A DNA stretch of 64,000 bases from Aurelia coerulea (lineage: Eukaryota > Cnidaria > Scyphozoa > Semaeostomeae > Ulmaridae), in contig CM076960.1 of the NCBI GenBank assembly GCA_039566865.1, forward strand, positions 11,074,501 through 11,138,500. The letters are read 5' to 3'. The notes under the pieces are model-generated. The model was not told where the DNA came from, made no database searches, and saw only the letters and a list, made by a program, of their open reading frames with translations. Position numbers and translations under genes: made by a program. Every line of letters begins with the position of its first letter. Position 1 is the first letter of the stretch. Shown here piece by piece: positions 27,583 to 39,783 of this stretch.

Positions 27583-28575
27583 ATGGAGAAACATCGATTA
27601 TTTAAATGTTTATTTTCTCAAAGAAAGCAAAATATAAACACAAAAAGTGTGGATTAACGTACTTTCAGAGCTACAATTTATATTATAAAGAGATTGTACT
27701 GATCGTCCTTTAAAACTTAAGTTCTGCCAGTAGCTTCTTTTATAGCACTATATTAGTGCTGCAGCAACCATTCTTGGAAACATTACTATAGACATTAGTG
27801 TTTTCTTTAGTCTCGTTTTAGCTTTACAGCATAAACAAACATCGATTAATTAATTGTTTATTTTCTAAAAGAAAACAATATAAAAACAGAAAAAGTGTGG
27901 ATTAACGTATTTTAGTAGCTGTAATTCATAATATAAAGACAATTGCACGCATCGTTCTTTAAAACTCAAGTTCTGCCAGTTATTTCTTTTATAGCACTAC
28001 ATTAGTGCTGCAGTAACCATTCTTGGAAACATTATTATAGACATTAGTTTTTTCTTTTGCTCATTTTAGCTTTACTGCATGGAGAAACATCGATTATTTA
28101 AATGTTTATTTTCTCAAAGAAAACAAAATATAAACGCAAAAAGTGTTGATTAACGTACTTTAATAGCTACAATTTATATTATAAAGAGTATTGAACTAAT
28201 CGTCCTTTAAAACTTTACTTCTGCCAGTAATTTCTTTTATAGCGCTATAATAGTGCAGCAGCAACCCTTCTTGGAAACATTACTAAAGACATTAGTTTTT
28301 TCTTTAGTCTCGTTTTAGCTTTACAGCATAAACAAACATCGATTAATTAAATGTTTATTTTCTCAAAGAAAACAATATAAAAACACAAAAAGTGTGGATT
28401 AACGTATTTTAGTAGCTGTAATTCATAATATAAAGACAATTGCACGCATCGTTCTTTAAAACTCAAGTTCTGCCAGTTATTTCTTTTATAGCACTACATT
28501 AGTGCTGCAGTAACCATTCTTGGAAACATTATTATAGACATTAGTTTTTTCTTTTGCTCATTTTAGCTTTACTGC
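27583..28575. repeat. 2+2-monomer segment of the 13-mer HOR, later copy
   Basis: ATGGAGAAAC markers at 27,583, 28,079 and 28,576 give 496 and 497 bp. The subunit order is the same as at 22,128-23,120. Confidence 0.85.
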
Positions 28576-29150
28576 ATGGAGAAACATCGATTATTTAAAT
28601 GTTTATTTTCTCAAAGAAAGCAAAATATAAACACAAAAAGTGTGGATTAACGTACTTTCAGAGCTACAATTTATATTATAAAGAGATTGTACTGATCGTC
28701 CTTTAAAACTTAAGTTCTGCCAGTAGCATCTTTTATAGCACTATATTATTGCTGCAGCAACCATTCTTGGAAACATTACTATAGACATTAGTGTTTTCTT
28801 TAGTCTCGTTTTAGCTTTACAGCATAAACAAACATCGATTAATTAATTGTTTATTTTCTCAAAGAAAACAATATAAAAACAGAAAAAGTGTGGATAAACG
28901 TATTTAGTAGCTGTAATTCATAATATTAAGACAATTGCACTCATCGTTCTTTAAAACTTAAGTTCTGCCAGTTATTTCTTTTATAGCACTATATTAGTGC
29001 TGCAGCAACAATTCTTGGAAACATCATTATAGACATTAGTGTTTTCTTTAGTCTCATTTTGGCTTTACTGCATAAACAAACATCGATTGATTAAATGTTT
29101 ATTTTCTTAAAGAAATCAAAATATAATCGCTAAAAGTGTGGATTAACGTA
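28576..29150. repeat. Truncated start of a further 9-mer HOR
   Basis: This follows the first two and a half monomers of the 9-mer, up to TAATCGCTAAAAGTG, and then switches near 29,165 to a TATATAGAG/TTTGCTTTATAGCG subtype belonging to the 8/19-mer family. The switch lies within a monomer and preserves monomer phase. Confidence 0.75.
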
Positions 29151-30600
29151 CTTTAGTAGCTGTAATTCATAATATATAGAGTATTGCACTCATCGTTCTT
29201 TAAAACTTTAGTTCTGCCAGTAATTTGCTTTATAGCGCTATAATAGTGCAGCAGCAACCATTCTTGGAAACATTACGAAAGACATTAGTTTTTTCTTTAG
29301 TCTCATTTTAGCTTTACTGCATAAAGAATCATCGATTATTTAAATGTTTATTTTCTCAAAGAAAAAAAAATATAAACACAAAAAGTGTTGAATAATGTAC
29401 TTTAAAAGCTACAATTTATATTAAATAGAGTATTGCACTCATCGTTCTTTAAAACTTTAGTTCTGCCAGTAATTTGTTTTATAGCTTTATAGTAGTGCAG
29501 CAGCAACCATTCTTAGAAACATTACTAAAGACATTAGTTTTTTCTTTAGTCTCGATTTAGCTTTACAGCATAAACAAACATCGATTAATTAAATGTTTAT
29601 TTTCTCAAAGAAAACAAAATATAAAGACATAAAGTGTGGATTAACGTACTTTAGTAGCTACAATTTATATTATAAATAGTATTGCACTCATCGTTCTTCA
29701 AAACTTTAGCTCTGCCAGTTATTTCTTTTATAGCACTATATTAGTGATGCAGCAACCATTCTTGGAAATATTTCTATAGACATTAGTTTTTTCTTTAGTC
29801 TCATTTTAGCTTTACTTTATAAACAAACATCGATTTATTAAACGTTTATTTTCTCAAAGAAAGCAAAATATAAACACAAAAAGTGTGGATTAACGTACTT
29901 TCAGAGCTATAATTTATATTATAAAGAGATTGCACTGATCGTCCTTTAAAACTTAAGTTCTGCCAGTTATTTCTTTTATAGCACTATATTAGTGCTGCAG
30001 CAATCATTCTTGGAAACATTATTATAGACATTAGTTTTTTCTTTTGCTCATTTTAGCTTTACTGCATAAAGAAACATCGATTATTTAAATGTTTATTTTC
30101 TCAACGAAAGCAAAATATAAACACAAAAAGTGTGGATTAACGTACTTTCAGAGCTACAATTTATATTATAAAGAGATTGCACTGATCGTCCTTTAAAACT
30201 TAAGTTCTGCCAGTAGCTTCTTTTATAGCACTATATTAGTGCTGCAGCAACCATTCTTGGAAACATTACTATAGACATTAGTGTTTTCTTTAGTCTCATT
30301 TTGGCTTTATTGCATAAACTAACATCGATTAATTAAATGTTTATTTTCTCAAAGAAAACAAAGTATAAACACAAAAAGTGTGGGTTAACGTACTTTAGTG
30401 GCTATAATTCATAATATAAAGAGAATTGCACTCATCGTTCTTTAAAACTTTAGTTCTGCCAGTAATTTCTTTTATAGCACAATATTAGTGCTGCAGCAAC
30501 CATTCTCGGAAACATTTCTGTAGACATTAGTTTTTTCTTTAGTCTCATTTTAGCTTTACTGCGTAAACAAACATCGATTAATTAAATGTCTACTTTCTCA
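29151..30600. repeat. Recombinant monomers of the 8/19-mer family
   Basis: About six monomers resemble 7,000-8,940 in order (AAAGAATCATCG, CGATTTAGC, AAAGACATAAAG, TTTATTAAACG, AAAGAAACATCG, AAACTAACATCG subtypes). They connect the 13-mer HOR region to the 9/13-mer region of the centre. No gene is seen. Confidence 0.65.
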
Positions 30601-30607
30601 AAGAAAA

Positions 30608-32853
30608 CATAATATAAACACATAAAGTGTGGATTAACGTACTTTAAGAGCTACAATTTTTGATATAAAAAGTATTGAACTCGTCGTTCTTTAAAACTTT
30701 ATTTTTGAAAGTAATCTCTTTTATAGCTTTATATTTATGCTGCAGCAACCATTCATTCTTGGGAACATTATTATAGACATTAGATTTTTCTTTAGTCTCG
30801 TTTTAGCTTTACTACATAAAACAAACATCGATAAATTAAATAGTTATTTTCTCAAAGAAAAGAAAATATAAACACAAAAAGTGTGGATTAACGTACTTTA
30901 GTAGCTATAATTCATAATATATAGAGTATTGCACTCATCGTTCTTTAAAACTTTAGTTCTGCCAGTAATTTGCTTTATAGCGCTATAATAGTGCAGCAGC
31001 AACCATTCTTGGAAACATTACGAAAGGCATTAGGTTTTTCTTTAGTCTCATTTTAGCTTTACTGCAAATACAAACATCGATTAACTAAATGTCTACTTTC
31101 TCAACGAAAACAAAATATCAACACAAAAAATGTGGATTAACGTGCTTTAAGAGCTACAATTTATGTTATAAAGAGAATTGCACTCATCGTTCTTTAAAAC
31201 TCAAGTTCTGCCAGTTATTTCTTTTATAGCACTATATTAGTGCTGCAGCAACCATTCTTGGAAACATTATTATAGACATTAGTTTTTTCTTTTGCTCATT
31301 TTAGCTTTACTACATAAACAAACATCGATAAATTAGAAAGTTATTTTCTCAAACAAAATAAAATATCAACACAAAGAGTGTGGATTAACGTACTTTAAGA
31401 GCTACAATTTATATAATAAAGAGTTTTGCACTGATCGTCCTTTAAAACTTAAGTTCTGCCAGTAGCTTCTTTTATAGCACAATATTAGTGCTGCAGCAAC
31501 CATTCTTGGAAACATTACTGTAGAAATTAGTTTTTTCTTTAGTCTAATATAAGCTATTCTGCATAAACAAAAATCGATTAATTATATGTTTATTTTCTCA
31601 AAGAAAACGAAATATAAACACAAAAAGTCTTTGTTAACGTACTTTAGTAGCTTCAATCTATAATATAAAAAGAATTGCACTGATCGTCCTTTAAAAACTT
31701 AAGTTCTGCCAGTAGCTTCTTTTATAGCACAATATTAGTGCTGCAGCAACCATTCTTGGAAACATTACTGTAGACATTAGTTTTTTCTTTAGTCTCATAT
31801 AAGCTATTCTGCATAAACAAAAATCGATTAAATATATATGTTTATTTTCTCAAAGAAGACGAAATATAAACACAAAAATTGTGGATTAACGTACGTTAGT
31901 AGCTGTAATTCATAATATAAAAAAAATTGCACTCATCGTTCTTTAAAACTTTAGTTCTGCCAGTAATTTCTTTTATAGCACTAAATTAGTGCTGCAGCAA
32001 CCATTCTTGGAAATATTATTATAGACATTAGTTTTTTCTTTTGCTCATTTTAGCTTTACTGCATAAAGAATCATCGATTATTTAAATGTTTATTTTCTCA
32101 AAGAAAACAAAATATAAACATAAAAAGTCTGGATTAACGTACTTTAGTAGCTGTAATTCATAATATAAAGACAATTGCACTCATCGTTCTTTAAAACTCA
32201 AGTTCTGCCAGTTCTTTCTTTTATAGCATTATATCAGTGCCGCAGCAACAATTCTTGGAAACATTATTATAGACATTAGCTTTTTCTTTAGTTCATTTTA
32301 GCTTTACAGCATAAACAAACATCGATTCATTAAATGTTTATTTTCTCAAAGAAAACAAAATATAAGCACAAAAAGTTTGGATTAACGTACTTTAGTAGCT
32401 AAAACTTATATTATAAAAAGTATTGCACTCATCGTTCCTTAAAACTTACGTTCTGCCAGTAGCTTCTTTTATAGCACTATATTAGTGCTGCAGCAACCAT
32501 TCTTGGAAACATTACTATAGACATTAGTGTTTTCTTTAGTCTCATTTTGGCTTTATTGCATAAACTAACATCGATTAATTAAATGTTTATTTTCTCAAAG
32601 AAAACAAAATATAAACAAAAAAAGTGTGGGTTAACGTACTTTAGTGGCTATAATTCATAATATAAAGAGAATTGCACTCATCGTTCTTTAAAACTTTAGT
32701 TCTGCCAGTAATTTCTTTTATAGCACAATATTAGTGCTGCAGCAACCATTCTCGGAAACATTTCTGTAGACATTAGTTTTTTCTTTAGTCTCATTTTAGC
32801 TTTACTGCGTAAACAAACATCGATTAATTAAATGTCTACTTTCTCAAAGAAAA
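30608..32853. repeat. 9-monomer unit of the central family, 2,246 bp
   Basis: The CATAATATAAACACAT marker at 30,608 recurs at 32,854. The TACATAAAC...GATAAATTAGAAAG monomer at 31,311 recurs at 33,556 (2,245 bp). The unit includes ATTC-duplication, AAAAAATGTGGATTAACGTG, AAACAAAATAAAATATC and CTTTGTTAACG subtypes. Confidence 0.8.
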
Positions 32854-35800
32854 CATAATATAAACACATAAAGTGTGGATTAACGTACTTTAAGAGCAAC
32901 AATTTTTGATATAAAAAGTATTGAACTCATCGTTCTTTAAAACTTTATTTTTGAAAGTAATCTCTTTTATAGCTTTATATTTATGCTGCAGCAACCATTC
33001 ATTCTTGGGAACATTATTATAGACATTAGATTTTTCTTTAGTCTCGTTTTAGCTTTACTACATAAACAAACATCGATAAATTAAATAGTTATTTTCTCAA
33101 AGAAAAGAAAATATAAACACAAAAAGTGTGGATTAACGTACTTTAGTAGCTATAATTCATAATATATAGAGTATTGCACTCATCGTTCTTTAAAACTTTA
33201 GTTCTGCCAGTAATTTGCTTTATAGCGCTATAATAGTGCAGCAGCAACCATTCTTGGAAACATTACGAAAGACATTAGGTTTTTCTTTAGTCTCATTTTA
33301 GCTTTACTGCAAATACAAACATCGATTAACTAAATGTCTACTTTCTCAACGAAAACAAAATATCAACACAAAAAATGTGGATTAACGTGCTTTAAGAGCT
33401 ACAATTTATGTTATAAAGAGAATTGCACTCATCGTTCTTTAAAACTCAAGTTCTGCCAGTTATTTCTTTTATAGCACTATATTAGTGCTGCAGCAACCAT
33501 TCTTGGAAACATTATTATAGACATTAGTTTTTTCTTTTGCTCATTTTAGCTTTACTACATAAACAAACATCGATAAATTAGAAAGTTATTTTCTCAAACA
33601 AAATAAAATATCAACACAAAGAGTGTGGATTAACGTACTTTAAGAGCTACAATTTATATAATAAAGAGTTTTGCACTGATCGTCCTTTAAAACTTAAGTT
33701 CTGCCAGTAGCTTCTTTTATAGCACAATATTAGTGCTGCAGCAACCATTCTTGGAAACATTACTGTAGACATTAGTTTTTTCTTTAGTCTAATATAAGCT
33801 ATTCTGCATAAACAAAAATCGATTAATTATATGTTTATTTTCTCAAAGAAAACGAAATATAAACACAAAAAGTCTTTGTTAACGTACTTTAGTAGCTTCA
33901 ATCTATAATATAAAAAGAATTGCACTGATCGTCCTTTAAAAACTTAAGTTCTGCCAGTAGCTTCTTTTATAGCACAATATTAGTGCTGCAGCAACCATTC
34001 TTGGAAACATTACTGTAGACATTAGTTTTTTCTTTAGTCTCATATAAGCTATTCTGCATAAACAAAAATCGATTAAATATATATGTTTATTTTCTCAAAG
34101 AAGACGAAATATAAACACAAAAATTGTGGATTAACGTACTTTAGTAGCTGTAATTCATAATATAAAAAAAATTGCACTCATTGTTCTTTAAAACTTTAGT
34201 TCTGCCAGTAATTTCTTTTATAGCACTAAATTAGTGCTGCAGCAACCATTCTTGGAAACATTACTGTAGACATTAGTTTTTTCTTTAGTCTCATATAAGC
34301 TATTCTGCATAAACAAAAATCGATTAATTATTTGTTTATTTTCTCAAAGAAGACGAAATATAAACACAAAAAATTGTGGATTAACGTACTTTAGTAGCTG
34401 TAATTCATAATATAAAAAAAATTGCTCTCATCGTTCTTTAAAACTTTAGTTCTGCCAGTAATTTCTTTTATAGCACTAAATTAGTGCTGCAGCAACCATT
34501 CTTGGAAATATTATTATAGACATTAGTTTTTTCTTTTGCTCATTTTAGCTTTACTGCATAAAGAATCATCGATTATTTAAATGTTTATTTTCTCAAAGAA
34601 AACAAAATATAAACACAAAAAGTGTTGAATAATGTACTTTAAAAGCTACAATTTATATTAAATAGAGTATTGCACCCATCGTTCTTTAAAACTTTAGTTC
34701 TGCCAGTAATTTCTTTTATAGCACAATATTAGTAATGCAGCAACCATTCTCGGAAACATTTCTGTAGACATTAGTTTTTTCTTTAGTCTCATTTTAGCTT
34801 TACTTTATAAACAAACATCGATTTATTAAACGTTTATTTTCTCAAAGAAAGCAAAATATAAACACAAAAAGTGTGGATTAACGTACTTTCAGAGCTATAA
34901 TTTATATTATAAAGAGATTGCACTGATCGTCCTTTAAAACTTAAGTTCTGCCAGTTATTTCTTTTATAGCACTATATTAGTGCTGCAGCAACCATTCTTG
35001 GAAACATTATTATAGACATTAGTTTTTTCTTTTGCTCATTTTAGCTTTACTGCATAAAGAAACATCGATTATTTAAATGTTTATTTTCTCAACGAAAGCA
35101 AAATATAAACACAAAAAGTGTGGATTAACGTATTTTCAGAGCTACAATTTATATTATAAAGAGATTGCACTGATCCTCCTTTAAAACTTAAGTTCTGCCA
35201 GTAGCTTCTTTTATAGCACTATATTAGTGCTGCAGCAACCATTCTTGGAAACATTACTATAGACATTAGTGTTTTCTTTAGTCTCATTTTGGCTTTATTG
35301 CATAAACTAACATCGATTAATTAAATGTTTATTTTCTCAAAGAAAACAAAATATAAGCACACAACGTGTGGGTTAACGTACTTTAGTGGCTATAATACAT
35401 AATATAAAGACAATTGCACTCATCGTTCTTTAAAACTTTAGTTCTGCCAGTAATTTCTTTTATAGCACTAAGTTAGTGCTGCAGCAACCATTCTTGGAAA
35501 TATTATTATAGACATTAGTGCTTTCTTTTGCTCATTTTAGCTTTACTGCATAAAGAATCATCGATTATTTAAATGTTTATTTTCTCAAAGAAAACAAAAT
35601 ATCAACACAAAGAGTGTGGATTAACGTACTTTAAGAGCTACAATTTATATTATAAAGAGATTGCACTGATCGTCCTTTAAAGCTTAAGTTCTGCCAGTAG
35701 CTTCTTTTATAGCACTATATTAGTGCTGCAGCAACCATTCTTTGAAACATAATTATAGACATTAGTTTTCCTTAAGTCTCGTTCTAGCTTTACAGCATAA

Positions 35801-36090
35801 ACAAACATCGATTAATTAAATGTTTATTTTCTCAAAGAAAACAAAATATAAGCACACAACGTGTGGGTTAACGTACTTTAGTGGCTATAATACATAATAT
35901 AAAGACAATTGCACTCATCGTTCTTTAAAACTTTAGTTCTGCCAGTAATTTCTTTTATAGCACAATATTAGTGCTGCAGCAACCATTCTCGGAAACATTT
36001 CTGTAGACATTAGTTTTTTCTTTAGTCTCATTTTAGCTTTACTGCGTAAACAAACATCGATTAATTAAATGTCTACTTTCTCAAAGAAAA
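32854..36090. repeat. 13-monomer unit of the central family, 3,237 bp
   Basis: The same start as the previous unit recurs at 36,091. The first part matches the 9-mer at a 2,245-bp offset. An additional near-duplicate monomer with AAAAATCG and GAAGACGAAAT sits near 34,320-34,568, and further monomers resembling 7,480-8,940 extend the unit. Confidence 0.75.
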
Positions 36091-38789
36091 CATAATATAA
36101 ACACATAAAGTGTGGATTAACGTACTTTAAGAGCTACAATTTTTGATATAAAAAGTATTGAACTCATCGTTCTTTAAAACTTTATTTTTGAAAGTAATCT
36201 CTTTTATAGCTTTATATTTATGCTGCAGCAACCATTCATTCTTGGGAACATTATTATAGACATTAGATTTTTCTTTAGTCTCGTTTTAGCTTTACTACAT
36301 AAACAAACATCGATAAATTAAATAGTTATTTTCTCAAAGAAAAGAAAATATAAACACAAAAAGTGTGGATTAACGTACTTTAGTAGCTATAATTCATAAT
36401 ATATAGAGTATTGCACTCATCGTTCTTTAAAACTTTAGTTCTGCCAGTAATTTGCTTTATAGCGCTATAATAGTGCAGCAGCAACCATTCTTGGAAACAT
36501 TACGAAAGACATTAGTTTTTTCTTTAGTCTCATTTTAGCTTTACTGCAAATACAAACATCGATTAACTAAATGTCTACTTTCTCAACGAAAACAAAATAT
36601 CAACACAAAAAATGTGGATTAACGTGCTTTAAGAGCTACAATTTATGTTATAAAGAGAATTGCACTCATCGTTCTTTAAAACTCAAGTTCTGCCAGTTAT
36701 TTCTTTTATAGCACTATATTAGTGCTGCAGCAACCATTCTTGGAAACATTATTATAGACATTAGTTTTTTCTTTTGCTCATTTTAGCTTTACTACATAAA
36801 CAAACATCGATAAATTAGAAAGTTATTTTCTCAAACAAAATAAAATATCAACACAAAGAGTGTGGATTAACGTACTTTAAGAGCTACAATTTATATTATA
36901 AAGAGTTTTGCACTGATCGTCCTTAAAACTTAAGTTCTGCCAGTAGCTTCTTTTATAGCACAATATTAGTTCTGCAGCAACCATTCTTGGAAACATTACT
37001 GTAGACATTAGTTTTTTCTTTAGTCTCATATAAGCTATTCTGCATAAACAAAAATCGATTAATTATATGTTTATTTTCTCAAAGAAAACGAAATATAAAC
37101 ACAAAAAGTCTTTGTTAACGTACTTTAGTAGCTTCAATCTATAATATAAAAAGAATTGCACTGATCGTCCTTTAAAACTTAAGTTCTGCCAGTAGCTTCT
37201 TTTATAGCACAATATTAGTGCTGCAGCAACCATTCTTGGAAACATTACTGTAGACATTAGTTTTTTCTTTAGTCTCATATAAGCTATTCTGCATAAACAA
37301 AAATCGATTAATTATATGTTTATTTTCTCAAAGAAGACGAAATATAAACACAAAAATTGTGGATTAACGTACTTTAGTAGCTGTAATTCATAATATAAAA
37401 AAAATTGCACTCATCGTTCTTAAAACTTTAGTTCTGCCAGTAATTTCTTTTATAGCACTAAATTAGTGCTGCAGCAACCATTCTTGGAAATATTATTATA
37501 GACATTAGTGTTTTCTTTTGCTCATTTTAGCTTTACTGCATAAAGAATCATCGATTATTTAAATGTTTATTTTCTCAAAGAAAACAAAATATCAACACAA
37601 AGAGTGTGGATTAACGTACTTTAAGAGCTACAATTTATATTATAAAGAGATTGCACTGATCGTCCTTTAAAGCTTAAGTTCTGCCAGTAGCTTCTTTTAT
37701 AGCACTATATTAGTGCTGCAGCAACCATTCTTTGAAACATAATTATAGACATTAGTTTTTCTTAAGTCTCGTTCTAGCTTTACAGCATAAACAAACATCG
37801 ATTAATTTAATGTTTATTTTCTCAAAGAAAACAAAATATAAGCACACAACGTGTGGGTTAACGTACTTTAGTGGCTATAATACATAATATAAAGAGATTG
37901 CACTCATCGTTCTTTAAAACTTTAGTTCTGCCAGTAATTTCTTTTATAGCACAATATTAGTGCTGCAGCAACCATTCTCGGAAACATTTCTGTAGACATT
38001 AGTTTTTTCTTTAGTCTCATTTTAGCTTTACTGCGTAAACAAACATCGATTAATTAAATGTTTATTTTCTCAAAGAAAACAAAATATAAACACAAAAAGT
38101 GTGGATTAACGTACTTTAGTAGCTGTAATTCATAATATAAAGACAATTGCACTCATCGTTCTTTAAAACTCAAGTTCTGCCAGTTCTTTCTTTTATAGCA
38201 TTATATCAGTGCCGCAGCAACAATTCTTGGAAACATTATTATAGACATTAGCTTTTTCTTTAGTTCATTTTAGCTTTACTGCATAAACAAACATCGATTA
38301 GTTAAATGTTTATTTTCTCAAAGAAAACAAAATATAAACACAAAAAGTGTGGATTAACGTACTTTAGTAGCTAAAATTTATATTATAAAGACTATTGCAC
38401 TCATCGTTCTTTAAAACTCTAGTTCTGGCAGTAACTCTTTTCATATCACTATCTTAGTGCTGCAGCAACCATTCTTGGATACATATTTATAGACATTATT
38501 TTTTTCTTTAGTCTCGTTTTAGCTTCACTGTATAAACAAACATCGATTAATTAAATGTTTATTTTCTCAAAGAAAACAAAATATAAACACAACAAGTGTG
38601 GATTAACGAACTTTAGTAGCTGTAATTCATAATATAAAGACAATTGCACTCATCGTTCTTTGAAACTCAAGTTCTGCCAGTTATTTCTTTTATAGCACAA
38701 TATCAGTGCTGCAGCAGCCATTCTTGGAAACATTATTATAGACATTAGTTTTTTCTTTAGTTCATTTTAGCTTTACTGCATAAACAAAC

Positions 38790-38795
38790 ATCGAT
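38790..38795. other. Near-invariant ATCGAT palindrome of the monomer
   Basis: This 6-bp palindrome (a ClaI recognition sequence) is present once in almost every monomer. The exceptions I noticed are few: near 19,911 and 61,590 (ATCGAC), 21,150 and 63,571 (AACGAT), 45,914 (ATCCAT) and 47,895 (ATTGAG). Flanking bases vary more (GATTAATT, GATTGATT, GATTATTT, GATAAATT, GATTTATT), so the core is more constant than its surroundings. A protein contact is inference. Confidence 0.85.
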
Positions 38796-38804
38796 TGATT
38801 TAAT

Positions 38805-38836
38805 GTTTATTTTCTCAAAGAAAACAAAATATAAAC
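38805..38836. other. Long imperfect dyad GTTTAT...ATAAAC within monomer
   Basis: The arms GTTTAT (38,805-38,810) and ATAAAC (38,831-38,836) are reverse complements. Nested inside is TTTTCT-CAA-AGAAAA, a perfect 6-bp dyad. The element recurs in most monomers. Some subtypes weaken it: CAACGAAAAC, CTAAAAGAAAACG, TCTACTTTCTC and GTTTATCGTCTC versions. It could form a cruciform or hairpin, or simply be a symmetric A+T-rich binding site. No function is shown. Confidence 0.7.
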
Positions 38837-38847
38837 ACAAAAAGTGT
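38835..38847. other. ACAC-AAAAA-GTGT dyad
   Basis: ACAC and GTGT flank an A5 spacer. Variants keep the arms while changing the spacer: ATAAA, AAAGA, AAAAG, or a shorter AAC in ACACAACGTGT. Some subtypes break one arm, for example those reading AAAAATTGTGG or AAAGTCTTTG. The repeated retention of arms with a tolerant spacer suggests the symmetry may matter, though shared ancestry among copies could also explain it. Confidence 0.65.
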
Positions 38848-38941
38848 GGATTAATGTACTTTAAGAGCTACAATTTATATTATAAAAAGTATTGCACTCA
38901 TCGTTCTTTAAAACTTTAGTTCTGCCAGTTATTTCTTTTAT

Positions 38942-38958
38942 AGCACTATATTAGTGCT
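38942..38958. other. Hairpin-like dyad AGCACTA-TAT-TAGTGCT
   Basis: Perfect 7-bp arms surround a 3-nt centre. Elsewhere the centre reads AAT (for example at 4886) or CAT (for example at 2150) with both arms intact. The common GCGCTATAATAGTGC variant can still pair with one G-T wobble. Subtypes with AGCTTTATATTTATGCT or AGCTTTATAGTAGTGC lose much of the stem. Substitutions in the common variants fall largely in the loop. Confidence 0.75.
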
Positions 38959-38964
38959 GCAGCA
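38955..38964. other. Perfect 10-bp palindrome TGCTGCAGCA
   Basis: This palindrome (with a central PstI sequence, CTGCAG) overlaps the right arm of the preceding AGCACTA dyad, so the two symmetric structures share bases and could not both extrude at once. The majority of monomers carry it. The GTGCAGCAGC subtype and the GTGATGCAGC subtype have lost the symmetry. Confidence 0.75.
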
Positions 38965-39783
38965 ACCATTCTTGGAAATATTACTATAGACATTAGTTTT
39001 TTCTTTAGTCTCGTTTTAGCCTTACAGCATAAACAAACATCGATTAATTACATGTTTATTTTCTCAAAGAAAATAAAATATAAGCACACAACGTGTGGGT
39101 TAACGTACTTTAGTGGCTATAATTCATAATATAAAGAGAATTGCACTCATCGTTCTTTAAAACTCTAGTTCTGCCAGTAACATTTTTCATATCACTATAT
39201 TAGTGCCGCAGCAACCATTCTTGGAAACATTACTGTAGACATTAGCTTTTTCTTTAGTCTCATATAAGCTATTCTGCATAAACAAAAATCGATTAATTAT
39301 ATGTTTATTTTCTCAAAGAAAACGAAATATAAACACAAAAATTGTGGATTAACGTACTTTAGTAGCTGTAATTCATAATATAAAAAAAAATTGCACTCAT
39401 CGTTCTTTAAAACTTTAGTTCTGCCAGTAATTTCTTTTATAGCACTAAATTAGTGCTGCAGCAACCATTCTTAGAAATATTATTATAGACATTAGTTTTT
39501 TCTTTTGCTCATTTTAGCTTTACTGCATAAAGAATCATCGATTATTTAAATGTCTATTTTCTCAAAGAAAACAAAATATCAACACAAAGAGTGTGGATTA
39601 ACGTACTTTAGTAGCTAAAATTTATATTATAAAACGTATTGCACTCATCGTTCCTTAAAACTCTAGTTCTGGCAGTAACTCTTTTCATATCACTATATTA
39701 GTGCTGCAGCAACCATTCTTGGATACATAATTATAGTCATTATTTTTTTCTTTAGTTCATTTTAGCTTTACTGCATAAACAAA

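Larger units (their letters stand above)
38789..39037 (+). repeat. Reference monomer (249 bp)
   Basis: This monomer is close to the array consensus and is used here to place internal landmarks. Counting from the first base: ATCGAT at 2-7, long dyad 17-48, ACAC/GTGT dyad 47-59, TTGCACTCATCGTTC from about 104, CTGCCAGT from 134, AGCACTA/TAGTGCT dyad 154-170, palindrome 167-176, TTCTTGGAAA near 179 and pyrimidine tract TTTTTTCTTT at 209-218. The monomer ends in GCATAAACAAA before the next CATCGAT. The block after GTGT reads AATGTAC here, a TpG version of the AACGTAC found in most monomers. The choice of CATCGAT as the start is arbitrary because the array is circularly permutable. Confidence 0.95.
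36091..39783. repeat. Central family continued, mosaic order
   Basis: The start repeats the unit at 32,854. The block 37,451-38,040 duplicates 35,461-36,050 at about 1,990 bp, shown by the rare TTAAGTCTCGTTCTAGC and AAGCACACAACGTGTGGG variants. From 38,050 the monomers become more diverse (ATCAGTGCCGCAGC, GGCAGTAACTCTTTTC). About 15 monomers in all, without a gene. Confidence 0.65.
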
